Shown here piece after piece: positions 35,788-47,056 of a stretch of 64,000 bases of DNA (position 1 is the first letter of the stretch; each line of letters opens with the position of its first letter). The position numbers were made by a program, and so were the translations under genes. The notes below the pieces were generated by a model. The model made no database searches. It saw nothing but the letters and a program-made list of their open reading frames with translations, and was not told the origin of the DNA. The stretch is from Siphonodentalium dalli (lineage: Eukaryota > Mollusca > Scaphopoda > Gadilida > Siphonodentaliidae), in the NCBI GenBank assembly GCA_032622095.1, contig CP136063.1, positions 280,915,426-280,979,425 on the forward strand, in the 5' to 3' direction.

Positions 35788-36560
35788 TTTCCAGACCACC
35801 CCTGGACTTTGATTATTTGTGTGCTAAATTTTTATAGGGCGCTATATCCAAGCCATGTTTATCGGCCGATTGGCTCCAAATTTGGTGTGGACATGTGTCC
35901 CGAATAGGAGTCACCGTGACCAAATGCATGGGTCGCAGACTACAACCCATTTCTAAATATTAAGTAAAATCGAATGTCAAACTGGCAGTTTAACATTCGT
36001 TTGACGTTCGTTGGGCGTTCGACTGAAAATTTCGACCCAAATTTTTTTTTCAGTTTTTCGCCACACGAATCTGATCAAAATTCTATCGTTCCCCCAATTT
36101 CCAGACCCCCGCTGGAGTTCGTAAATTTCGCTTTGATGATTTGTTTGTTAAAATATTTCTTTAGAAGTCGAACGCCTATAACGAACAGCAAACTGCTAAT
36201 ATGACATTCGATTCTACCTTAAAATTTAGAAATGGGTTGTAGTCTGCAACGCATGCATTTGGTCACGGTGACTCCTAGTCGGTACACGTGTCCAGATCAA
36301 GTTTGTTGCCAATCGGGCGATCAACACGGCTTGTATATATAGCGCCCTATAATATTTTAGCACACAAAACATCAAAGCGGGTGTCTAGAAATTGGGGGAA
36401 ACGATGGAATTTTGACCAGATTCGTGTGGCGGAGCACGAATTGGGTCAAAATAAGTCTCGAAAAACTGATAATAAATTTTTGGGTCGAATTTGCTTAGTC
36501 GAATATCAACTGAATGTCTAACGCCGAACGCCTAACCAACTTCACACGAAAATATATGAT
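35788..36560. repeat. Nested inverted repeats of about 0.8 kb
   Basis: 35870-35985 (containing GTCACCGTGACCAAATGCAT) is the inverse of 36205-36345 (ATGCATTTGGTCACGGTGAC). A second pair, CCCCCAATTTCCAGACCCCC at 36092-36111 and AGAAATTGGGGG at 36387-36398, lies in the same block. This is probably a degraded foldback element. Non-coding. Confidence 0.75.
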
Positions 36561-36870
36561 TTTAATTTTAATTTTTAATTTTTAATTTTGAAATCGGTAG
36601 GCAGTCTGCGTGCATTTGGTTATGACCATTACTAGTGCGGAGGCACTCCCTCGCCAAATTTGTGGTCGGTCGGTCAATAAGCACGGCATGTGCCATCTAT
36701 AGGGCATATACATGTACAAAATCATCTGTACGATATTTTCTCATTGTTCGCGCTTCCAATCATAAATTTAAATTTATTTTTTATTTGGCAATAGAGTTAG
36801 CAAATCAGTTCTCAAATCCACATTAAACGAAATAAAGAAAGATAACAATCCAAATATTCCGCGTTCAATA

Positions 36871-37130
36871 CTAAAGTATCACTGATGAGTAATTATCTAA
36901 AGTATCACTGATGAGTAATTATCTAAAGTATCACTGATGAGTAATTATCTAAAGTATCACTGATGAGTAATTATCTAAAGTATCACTGATGAGTAATTAT
37001 CTAAAGTATCACTGATGAGTAATTATCTAAAGTATCACTGATGAGTAATTATCTAAAGTATCACTGATGAGTAATTATCTAAAGTATCACTGATGAGTAA
37101 TTATCTAAAGTATCACTGATGAGTAATTAT
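36871..37130. repeat. 26-bp minisatellite, ten identical copies
   Basis: The unit is CTAAAGTATCACTGATGAG plus TAATTAT, repeated ten times with no visible difference. It ends 270 bp before the acceptor of the exon at 37403. Identity of all copies indicates recent expansion. Confidence 0.97.
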
Positions 37131-37402
37131 CACATATAACATGTTCAGATAATTAATTCAACAACGTTTGTTGAACTTATTATCTAAAATATTTATCTCA
37201 ATAAATAGGCCTAGGACTCCTTCTGTACTTTTATTTATCTGTCGTGTGCTTACATTACCTGCACAACCCCCAAATCAATAATAGACCAATCCGATGTAGA
37301 CTTTTTAACTGACTGGGAGATTCCATTCAGTATTTAAAGGGTCAATGGACACGAGTCGTGTACAAGTTTGCAAAATATAACCATTGTTCTTTTTCTGTTC
37401 AG

Positions 37403-38241
37403 GATACTACGGAAAAATATCTAGGGAATCTGTTGGACTTCAACAGATCACAGATATCTCGACGTAGATCACATAGCAACAACGCAAATTTCGACTTCTC
37501 GACTTATTGCGACTTAGTACGAAGCCAAAGCATTACTTTGCCACCGTGTACGGGAAATAGGCGACGCTCATACAGACGGAGACGAGCATACATATGTAGC
37601 CTCATCGGGGAAGATGATTCTGATGACGACTCATTCGGGAAAAAACGACACATGTTCAAAAATGAACGACGTCATCGGAAAGTGCGGAAATCTGATGTAA
37701 ATAAGGAAATAATTATTGAAAGAAGCAAGTCGTTTAATGACGATGAGAGTACCGTGTCTCCGTCCGAGTATAATTCAGCGCTGTCCGGCAGAGTGTTCGA
37801 TGACGTCATCAACAAGATTCACAGAGGTAGCGTAATCCCGGACACGAAACCGCCCTGTATGCAATGGAGAAATGGTCTCGAGACCACGCCCTAAAGTTAG
37901 GGAGATATCTCCACAAACGTGTATGCGCGGGACACAAGATCGAACGAAGTCTGTTCGAAATGCGAAGTCAGCTCAGAAGTTAGAGAGACAACGAGCATTA
38001 TGCAGTAGCGGTTTTTCTAGTTCCGTATCCGACTCCAGGAGTTCCCTCGTGGATAAGTTTGTTAGTAATTCCGGTATATCTGATATCGAAAGCTCCCATC
38101 ATCGGAAGAAAAGTGACACCTGTTCAGCTGGCAGCCATGGTGGTACATCAAGAACTCACAAAACAGATGTTATCACTGACAGCCATGGTGGTACATCAAG
38201 AACTCACAAAACAAATGATATCATAAATTCTACCAACGCAA
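37403..38241 (+). CDS. RIM-like gene, long polar linker exon (internal frame change)
   Basis: Acceptor TTTTTCTGTTCAG, entered in phase 0, matching the exit of the zinc-finger exon. The donor is GCAA then GTAAGT, leaving in phase 1, matching the next exon. The product is charged and disordered: SRRRSHSNN, RRRSYRRRRAY, the acidic run EDDSDDDS, then KKRHMFKNERRHRK and Ser-rich sequence. The register changes by one base somewhere in 37836-37894, where both frames are open. The first frame stops at 37892-37894; the second runs on to 38241. Near the end a 48-bp in-frame tandem duplication encodes SHGGTSRTHKT twice (38133-38228). Assignment to the RIM-like gene rests on position, strand and phase only; no domain is recognised. 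Confidence 0.6.
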
Positions 38242-39593
38242 GTAAGTAAAAAGGCTTGAGTGGAGTCACGTGCAATTCGGTTCTGTTCTGTGTGTGGCTC
38301 AATCAGGGAAGTTGCTTGTGGTTCCAACTGGGGCGGGTGAGACCATAACAATTCCTTACTCTATAGCATTTGGCCTAATAAAATTTCCAACTATATAGGA
38401 TTTGGTTCTAAGTAATGCAGAATTCCAATATTGGCTTAATGGCTTAATAATTTTGGTTTCTATATGTTTTTTTAAGGGTATGGACTGTATAAATAAAAAA
38501 CACTGGTAACAAGAATGGCATTGATATGGAGGTTTGACATTACTAATAGACTCGTGACATTGATATGGAGGTTTGACATTACTAATAGACTCGTGACCAT
38601 GAATCTATGCTTGGTAAAACATACCAGTCTGAACTTAACGGAAATGCTTTGTTTTCAATTTTATATATGTGTTCAGGTAATGAGCATTACTGGAATTTAT
38701 TTACTCAAATGACTGTGTATTAACTTGTAATATTTACATCACATTGCTACCTTGGAGGACAAATTTAAAGCTGATTAATATACTGCTATGAGAGGAACTA
38801 AATGTATAAGTACAAGTTCAACTATTGGAATTTGAGTCATGAAATTTCTAACTGTTGAAAATTATGGTCCTCATTTGGGAGGTGGTTTGCTAAAGCATTC
38901 TGACCAAAGTTGCCAGTCGGAGGTGCGTGGAATACACCAGTCCATACATCTTAGAGAATCCTTCGACTGACAACATTTTAGTCAGAATGTTAAAGCAAAC
39001 AATTGTGAATTTTGACAGAAACGAGGTATCAGCTTATTTGAAAAATAGTATATCATATGTCAAAATATTATGTAATTTAGCATTATCCTAGTTTATTACC
39101 TTTTTTCTCGTTTCTGGTCACGATTGCAATCCCCTCGGCCATTTTGAATGCGTGATACTCATAACTCGAAACCACGTGATTACACATTTATAAAAATCTA
39201 AGAAAACGTTTACTTGCGGAAATAAGCGACAATATTCAGACCTTTAATAATATGGTTGACCAACAGAAATTCTTAATCATCTTGAGAAATGATGAACCCA
39301 AAACATGTACTATCATCTGCAACATGGTCCAACTCTTTCTACATAAACGGTGTGAATCACCAAACATTGAATATTAATATATTTTTGTTACTACACGTAT
39401 AATAACATTTTATTTATGTAACTCTTTTGACATCGGCCTCGAGTGGGCGTATCTGTCAATAAATATATCTTATCTTATCTTATCAATTGTGGCATCCGAA
39501 TGAATGGCAAATCAGACAATTACACAATCTTATAAGTAGCTTTGAATTAAACCTTTCATGATGGAGCTTCCTGAAATTTTGCGAAAACCCTGT
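38242..39593. other. Intronic stretch with short repeats
   Basis: A 39-bp unit is tandemly duplicated at 38520-38597 (ATTGATATGGAGGTTTGAC). At 39467-39484 a (TCTTA)n tract follows TCAATAAATATA, which looks like the 3' tail of an unidentified retroelement. Nothing else is supported. Confidence 0.6.
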
Positions 39594-39752
39594 GCCAATG
39601 CATTCTCTTATATATGCGAGTCTCCCATAAGGAGTCTCGCATATATAAGAGAATACATTGGCCTAACATATTACCTTACCCTTGTCAGCCATGCATTCGT
39701 TTATATATGCGAGGCTCCCTACGGAGACTCATATATAAGAGAATGCACTGGC
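39594..39752. repeat. Pair of variant hairpins (TCTCCCATAAGGAG loop)
   Basis: Hairpins at 39594-39662 and 39688-39752 with arms like CATTCTCTTATATATGCGAG. They are preceded by CCCTGTGCC as in the other cassettes, but the spacer is only about 25 bp and the loop differs. No flanking TTAA ends are seen. Confidence 0.8.
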
Positions 39753-39929
39753 AAATGATATTTAATGCTTCACCAGCGCTGCTCCCGTCATTAACCTCAT
39801 GATATGGTTAATCGATCGTGACTCTGATATGTAGTGACAGTAAACTTATTGAAAATTTTGGCAAGATTCGTCATCTATAGTTTAATCTCCGAGTTTAAAC
39901 CTGGTTTAACCCTACATTGATGATCCAGC

Positions 39930-40925
39930 CAAACCAGGCCTTTATGCGGACCGGACCGGGTAGTCAGGTACACTGCCAAGGCGGTCCAGTCCGGTCCGGT
40001 CCAGGCCATTCCGGTCCGGGACACATGCCTGGACCGGTCCAAAGCGGTCCGGTCCACCTATAATAGGCTATATGTTAATGAATTCTCTGTTTTCTCAAAG
40101 TGTTTACTCTGAAAAGTACAAACTATAAGGTTACTGAGTTCAGTGCATTGCAATGAGTCCAAAAGGATCCATATATGTTAAAACTTACATTGTTTGCCGA
40201 TTGTATGCATCATTGTCTCTCTCTGGTGGGATATACTGTGAACGATGCACGATAATAGTATTTCTAGTAATGCGAACATGCACTAATTAAATGTATTGGA
40301 CAGATATATAGCTAGGGCCATAATGTGTTATAACCAATCTAACATGGCACTCAACTGATCGTATGCATGATTCGTATCATATTTATTTTCATTAAATTGA
40401 AATTTAAACGAAATAACTATACTGATGACAATTATACAAATTTGTACTAATATGACTACTACATTAATATTGGAGTTTTGGAGATTGTGATGGCTGATTG
40501 TTTTGTCCTGACAATTACAGTTATATACATATAAGCACAACTACTATTGGATTAATGTGACTGTGTTGTCACAAAGCAGGCGGCCGCCCACACTGACACT
40601 TTCATTATAAGGAAAGTGACATGTACAATTTAGTACATATATACTAGTACATTGTTTTCGTGGCATCAAACTTTTAATAGATATTAACCACTTGAATGCG
40701 TCAATACATCGTTGCTAATTGATATGAGGGCAAATACGCAATAATATTCGCGATAGTTTATTATAACTGAAGTAAAATAGTGGACAGGACCGGAGAGTAC
40801 CGGACCGGTGGCAAAAAGCGGTCCGGTCCGGTCCAGTGACACCCGGTCTGACGGACCGGACCGCGGTCCAGCCCTGGACTGCGGACCGGACCGGTCAAAA
40901 GCGGTCCGGTCCGCATCACTACGTT
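39930..40925. mobile_element. Candidate element with GGACCGG-rich inverted ends
   Basis: The left block (39945-40062) and right block (40785-40915) are both built from GGACCGGACC / GGTCCGGTCC repeats. The outermost parts, ATGCGGACCGGACCGG and CGGTCCGGTCCGCAT, are inverted. The middle is AT-rich and non-coding. The end GTAGTGATGCGG read inward from the right recalls hAT-type termini. Class is uncertain. Confidence 0.55.
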
Positions 40926-41797
40926 CGCTGGCTGCCCGATTCGGTGATATTAGCATGCAATCAAACTCCTCAGTACAGGCGGACCACATGCTGGCAGGCA
41001 GGTCGAATCAATTAGCGGCGAACAAACGCACTCTTATAACAATCATAGAGTGATAATCAATTAACTGTGGCATGATAATACTATGTCGCTACTCTCAGCT
41101 TATACACACGCCGTCAATCAATATTAGATAAAGAGATCGATAGAATATATTTTATTAAAATGACTATTGTTTATAATAAATAAAATCTCATAATACACAC
41201 ACACACTCGTATGCCCCTCGCCCATACACATAATCACAACCACACTCGTATGCACACATACTCTCAATTTCACACTGAACAATCAGAAATTCATTCAACC
41301 GTAACTGCCCTCACTGCTTTTATCTCATTCTGCGATATATGATATGTATTAGTCCAGGAGATATTGGTCGACCTCTGCACCCCCCCCCCCCCCCCCATGA
41401 CTCAACTTCGCCCCACTAATTTTCTTCCTTAAGGTCTCCACTATTTTTTCCCGCAGAGACACCAGACAAGAGGCATGGCTTCCATCACGGCGGCCATTTT
41501 TCTTCATATGCACCAGGTCTTACATGTCAATATAGTAAATATAATACCATATATGCGCTTTTGTTTTCAACTTGATTCGTTATGCCAATATACAACGCTT
41601 ACAAACTAGCCAAAAATCCGACGCAAAAATCCAATATGGCGGCCGAAATGTGAAAAATTAATACATTTTCGACATTTCACCACATATCGTTTGTCTCTGT
41701 CAGAAAATGTAGGCATCTTGGTGGGATGTTATGCATTCAGCACCGAGAAGATTCATTTGCGCACACAATGAGATTATAACATTCTATCCTGCCAGGG
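40926..41797. other. Non-coding stretch
   Basis: A (CA)n tract lies near 41195-41210 and a C run of about 17 near 41381-41397. No gene is supported. Confidence 0.45.
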
Positions 41798-42405
41798 GCC
41801 TGTACTATAGATTTACAATTGCCGTGTTTGAACACGTGTACAAGGTTATGTGGGGCACACAGAAGGTGTCGATTACCATAGACCTCCACTCTTATTCTTA
41901 CAGTGAAAAGGCGACTTCTTGCAACGCCTCGTTTACATGCATGGTGACCAATACAATAATAGGTTTACCACATGTGACTTGATTGACCAATGAAAAATAA
42001 TATTCCTCGGAGACACTCATTGATATGTTATCGCTAGTGCGTGGGTAATCCGTGTTCAATTGTATTAGTGGTAATCGGTATCCTTTAAATAATCGCTCAG
42101 TGAGTACGCCGCAACCGTTCGTGCATTGTGTTATATGTCATCAATGGTTATCGTCTGTTCCAACAATTCAAGTTTTAAAATGTATTTCAATTTCTAGTTG
42201 GGTTGTCATGCAAAATCGCTGGAGTATTATATTGAATACCATTCTGATCAAACCCAATCACCCATCGGTAATGAGCACACGGGTATAATCTACTCTATTA
42301 CAATACAGTGGTCTATTGCACTTCACGCCTCATGTGTACCTCCCATAACCTTGTACACCTGTTCAAACACGGCAATTGTAAATCAATAGTACAGTACAGT
42401 GTTTT
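41798..42405. repeat. Inverted repeat with arms of about 75 bp
   Basis: 41800-41870 (GATTTACAATTGCCGTGTTTG then ACACGTGTACAAGGTTATG) is matched in reverse at 42325-42400. The loop is about 450 bp with no coding signal. It may be the ends of a small element. Confidence 0.75.
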
Positions 42406-43295
42406 TTCTTTTCTTCGTACCATGTATATCTTGGTTGGAAGATTAAACATATCTATCTAGGGCCCTGGACATGTTTTCCCGATATCACGTTTTTTTCCAA
42501 ATGCCGGTATAATCCGCCCAAAGCCAAATCGACGCAAATCACGTAACGCCTGTTTCGAATAAGTGGGTGTTATTGCTATTATAAATCTACACATGCATGT
42601 ACATGTATAGGAGATCCCCGGGCTAGGATTATTCTTTTATACTTGAGACAAGGAATATTTACCAAAATCCAAGATGGCAACCAATTTTTTTTAGATTAGA
42701 CCCATTAGTCCACAAATAAAAAAACACGGATTCAGCATCTTGGGTCTAGCATCCGTAAACCGGGTTTAGCTGGACCATCGAATAATATGGTTTAGTTGCC
42801 GGTTTGAGGTTATAAAACGTAAAATAAGATCGCAATTTACAATACAAATTATTCCCGCACACTTTACAGATGGTCCCCAGCGCTTCGCATTAGGCTAGTA
42901 AGATTATTTAACTAGACGGTATAGATACACTACTGCTAAACCATGCGTCTGCCTGGACCAGGTTTAAACCAGAGAAGACGAATGCGTCACTTAGACATGC
43001 AGTCTCGGGTTGAAACCACACAATTAACTGTTAAACGGCGGTTTAAACCTAGAGGTGTCCGTAAACCAGGTTTAAACCGGAAATGACGAATCCGGCCTTT
43101 ATGTTTGGGGAGGGGAGTTTAGAGTCGTGGCACAATTTCCACCAAAATGTTGACATTCCTCTCGGATAAGGAGTCTTTAGAGATCTTGAACTCTTACAAT
43201 AATTCCATTATGATTGGAATGTGCCACCGTTGTATCTGCAGTGAAATCAGAAACGGGAAAGAAAATATCTTTGTCTCCCTGTCCTTTCCCAATGT
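42406..43295. other. Non-coding stretch with GGTTTAAACC palindromes
   Basis: The motif AGGTTTAAACC recurs at about 42960-42972, 43040-43050 and 43065-43080, with a related one at 39893-39908. No gene or larger structure is supported. Confidence 0.45.
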
Positions 43296-43833
43296 TTAAA
43301 GGCACGGGCGGCGTTCGTTGCAGAAATATTCATATTTGTTCAAATCGCCTTCAATGGGAGGAATATTAATATATATTTAGTTTTGTTCATAATATAACTT
43401 CATATGCCAAACATAATCAGCGCGTAAATAGTATATTGTCGTCAAGACGTACGATGCTATACGTAAACAAGAACCTGCTCGTGTTACAGAAGTTTTGCTT
43501 CTGTTTACATAACACAGTTCAATTCTATTGGTTAATCACACACAAATGCTATAAACGCTCTTTATTATTTCCATGCACATGGGGAAAACAGTAACAAATA
43601 ACGCTCCTTATGTTTACCATATCCGGATCTAAACAAAAGCCAGGTTCTGTAACGTTTTTTGCTTTTGTTTACATGACAAAGGAAAAACATTTGACAATAA
43701 CATACTGTTTATGCCATATTTCTTATTGGTATAAGAACACAAAATCTGCCTATATTTTATTATTCTTTCTGTTTATGGCGGTTTTTGACGGAAGTGAATA
43801 TTTTAACACCGCCAACACCGCCCGTATCTTTAA
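43296..43833. mobile_element. TTAAAGGCACGGG element (family e), complete copy
   Basis: The ends TTTAAAGGCACGGGCGG and CCGCCCGTATCTTTAAA are near-perfect inverted repeats. About 540 bp, no coding capacity. A truncated copy is at 5964-6450. Confidence 0.85.
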
Positions 43834-43966
43834 AGGTGGTTAGGTTGGTTGGTATACAACTATTTTGGTTGACTTTATAGCCGTCTCAGATAAGGTTAAT
43901 AACTATTTTTTGACATTCAAAAACTTAAAGAATATCCATCTACATGTATGTAAATATCATAAAAAC

Positions 43967-44437
43967 TTAAAGGTACTCAATCCAATTTAACGCTCCTAAA
44001 TTACTATTGATTTAGCTTCGGTGGTAAAAAATATTTGATTCGAATCGAGGAACCCACACATCAAAGCTCAGTGTGATCAGATATCGATTTTTGAAGTTCG
44101 TTATTTCAATTGTTTGTAGCCCAGAAACACGCCATCAAACGGATGGTCTCGGTCAAAATTGCCGATGAAGATGGATAACTCTAAAAAACAAGTGGTAATA
44201 CAACCAAATTTGGTGAATACTCAAGTGATAATACGGCCATATTTCGTTGAACAAAATGTTGATAAATAACACGTTTTGGGAAATTTGATACCATAGAAAC
44301 TGTTGACAATGGTTAGCATTATTTTGTTGCAATTAAAGCGCATTTTGAAGAAATGTTGCTGTTGTTGTTGTTGTTGTTGTTGTTGTTGATGTATCTTGAT
44401 GATATGGGGAGCGTCTGCTCGGATTGAGTGCCTTTAA
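43967..44437. mobile_element. TTAAAGGTACTC foldback element, second copy
   Basis: Ends TTAAAGGTACTCAATCC and GGATTGAGTGCCTTTAA. Contains the GATTCGAATCGAGGAACCC block and a (GTT)n tract. Only one side of the internal palindrome is present. Confidence 0.8.
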
Positions 44438-44776
44438 ATATATATTTCTTACTGTAGTAAAACTGATGTTCGATCTCGTATAAATACATATTTGATATTC
44501 TTATCTGTAAAGAAACTATATATCAGAATAGCGAATCAAATATTTTAAGTAGGGAGGATTTTATTAGGTAGAGTCCGGGAAAACAAAATATTTTGTATTG
44601 TGGTCCGACATAAACGAATTAAGACCTATATAGCTTACAATTTATGGCATGATCATTGGAATTTTTACTGGCCTGACAAAAAATATAAATGTGCTAAAAC
44701 TTTATCTTTGAAAGTCGATATCTGGCCATTAAAACAACATATCAATGGGACCACGGTATACGATCCAATTATTTTC

Positions 44777-45226
44777 TTAACCCTTTCAGTGCCAGGTCCG
44801 ATTTGTGTATCAGCCCATATACCCTGTGCCAATGCATTATCTTATATATGCGAGTCGACCATAGGTCGCCTCGCATATATAAGAGAATGCATTGGCCTAA
44901 CAATTTTTCGTCATTTGTTATTATTTTTTACAATTTTATACAATTTTAATAATTTTTTCTCATATTCTTTAACATACTTATTTTGTAGGTTTAGTGCCAG
45001 GAAATATTACGTTTTTCATGGGCATCAAAATTATTACTATGAATACTTGGTGATAGTTTTGAGTTATAACATGCCCCTAAGGTTTTATCCAGTTTGTTTT
45101 TAAATTCGCTATAGCATGCTTAAGCATACCCAAAAATACCCAAAAATATTTTATTTTTTTTAGGGCCGATTTTACAGACCGTAAATTAGGGCCGATGAGA
45201 TCAGCCCCTGGCACTGAAAGGGTTAA
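44777..45226 (+). mobile_element. TTAA element with CCCTTTCAGTGCCAGG ends (family b)
   Basis: TTAACCCTTTCAGTGCCAGG at 44777 and CCTGGCACTGAAAGGGTTAA at 45207-45226 are inverse. One standard hairpin is at 44828-44896; its mirror partner is absent. The element ends 111 bp before the acceptor of the exon at 45338. An inverted relative is nested at 62373-62825. Confidence 0.87.
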
Positions 45227-45337
45227 ACATCAAGCCTACATGCCATGGTGTCAAATTGGACATGACATCTTTAACCTGAAGTTAAACATGTGTTAATGTA
45301 TATGACTAACCGGTATTATCTTTCGTTTCCCACACAG

Positions 45338-45394
45338 CATGCGGATACGAAGAGGTGACGCTCGTCAGGGATCACAATGAACAGGCGATCAGCA
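45338..45394 (+). CDS. Rim: RIM-like gene, short exon at the start of the PDZ domain
   Basis: A 57-bp phase 1-1 exon with a strong acceptor (TTTCGTTTCCCACACAG) and a strong donor (AGCA then GTAAGT). It reads CGYEEVTLVRDHNEQAIS, which suits the first PDZ strand and following loop. It joins in phase to the linker exon upstream and to the NGVGMKVMGG block at 58252, where the PDZ ligand-binding loop follows. Small size alone would make it weak; the splice signals at both ends and matching phase on both sides are the support. Confidence 0.65.
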
Positions 45395-46013
45395 GTAAGT
45401 ATATCTATTCTCACAAAATTTGAGGATTATGTAACTATTTGTATTAAAGACACGTATATTGTGGACTTATTTCAGTGAATAAAACGATAAGTTAGTATCC
45501 AAACGCTGTCTCCACTCGACGAAAATGTAGCAATCAACTAAGATTGTTGAAAATTCAGACTGCATGGACTTTACCATTTCTGAGAGCACAATGTTTGAAC
45601 TGAGCACAAACGTAAATATTTACTACTTTATTCGGGACGAATGATTGGATGATAAACACCAACACACGACCATGACTCCGCCAACAATAAACATACGGCA
45701 ATGACTCCGCCAACAATAAACATACGGCAATGACTCCGCCAACAATATTCGCAATGTGTAATTCGTGTTTATTACATGATCCTACCCTTATTCCATTCAA
45801 TAAACCCATTCTATAAATTGTTATATTAAACGTTCGTTTCATAACAGGAAATAGTGACAGGCGACATTTGTCGTTTTTTTTTTTACATTCCGTACGCTAC
45901 GTCTCAATTTGAGAATTTGAGAAAATACGATGGCTTCAATAAACCTTCCAACAAACTCAAATGATTGAACAGTTTGAACAGTTATTTCATTGAATATACG
46001 TCATTAAAGGTAC
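45395..46013. other. Intron start with a 29-bp tandem repeat
   Basis: At about 45670-45748 ATGACTCCGCCAACAATAAA is repeated nearly three times with a 29-bp period. The rest is unassigned. Confidence 0.55.
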
Positions 46014-46245
46014 TCGATCCGATCAAGCACCCCTAAATTACTATTTCTTTGGCTTCGGGGGTAAAAAATATTTGATTCGAGTCGAGGAACCCACCCATCA
46101 AAGCTCAGAGTGATCAGATATCGATTTTTGAAGTTGTTAATTTTTGGAGATGTGGGCCAGAACCTCGTGCTCAAACAGACAAATTGCGGGTGTAAGATGG
46201 ATAACTCTAAAATCAAGTGGTTATTATTTCCGAGCTCTGAACCAT
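46014..46245. mobile_element. TTAAAGGTACTC foldback element, truncated
   Basis: Left end TTAAAGGTACTCGATCCGA followed by the family's GCTTCGGGGGTAAAAAAT and GTCGAGGAACCCACCC blocks. The opposite terminus is missing. Confidence 0.75.
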
Positions 46246-46494
46246 GTGCGAACAGCGAGAACGATTTTATGGCAACGTTTTGCCATTTTCAATACAACTG
46301 ACATAACTGTCTCAAACAAATACAAAATTAAATCGAAAATTAAGATGGTTAGCTGATTAAAATCACGAGAACTAACCCGACAAATGCACACAACTATGGT
46401 TGGGTAGCATTATGAAAATGTGAAAACATCATATTTTGCCACAGATATTCCCACCGCAACAACCGGGTCCTGAAATTAGAATATCTAGGCTATA

Positions 46495-46940
46495 TGTGAC
46501 CCGCCATATCAAATCCAGTCGTAAGTCGGGATTTTTTTTACCCTGTGCCAATGCATTCGGCAGTAATGGTCGACTCGCATATATAAGAGAATGCATTGGC
46601 CTAACAATTTTTTACAATTTTAATAAAAAAAATTTGTATTCTTTAACAATTTTATAATTTCACCCATACAGAGCCCCAGACAAACATGAGCAGACGATAC
46701 TCTTCTATATGCTTCTATATATGTGTGGGGCTCCCTGCAGGGTAATGGATGTTTTTTTCTTTTATGTCCTAAAAATTGTAAGAAACATTTATTTTTAAAA
46801 ATTGATAAAAAATTGTTAGGCCAATGCATTCTCTTATATATGCGAGGCGACCTATGGTCGACTCGCATATATAAGAGAATGCATTGGCACAGGGTAAAAA
46901 AAATCCCGACTTCCGACTGGATTTGATATGGCGGGTCACA
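46495..46940. mobile_element. Hairpin element with TGTGACCCGCC ends (family c), copy 2
   Basis: TGTGACCCGCCATATC at 46495 and GATATGGCGGGTCACA ending at 46940 are inverted ends, continuing through GTCGTAAGTCGGG. The left hairpin (46547-46600) has lost its loop and part of one arm; the right hairpin (46820-46888) is intact. The spacer carries the same GGGGCTCCCTGCAGGG block as 32056-32508, in reverse. Confidence 0.85.
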
Positions 46941-47056
46941 TATTAATATGGTTGTCGCTGATATTCCCCTTCCTGATAACATCTCGGTTAATGAGAGCCC
47001 ATACTGTCGGTATATATATAACAAATCTGAAATTTGATTCAGGCATGAAATTAACT

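Noticed and set aside
36871-37130. CTGATGAG in each 26-bp unit looked like a hammerhead ribozyme core.
   Set aside because: The second conserved box (GAAA) is absent; the unit has TAAAG, and no stem II can be formed across the needed bases.
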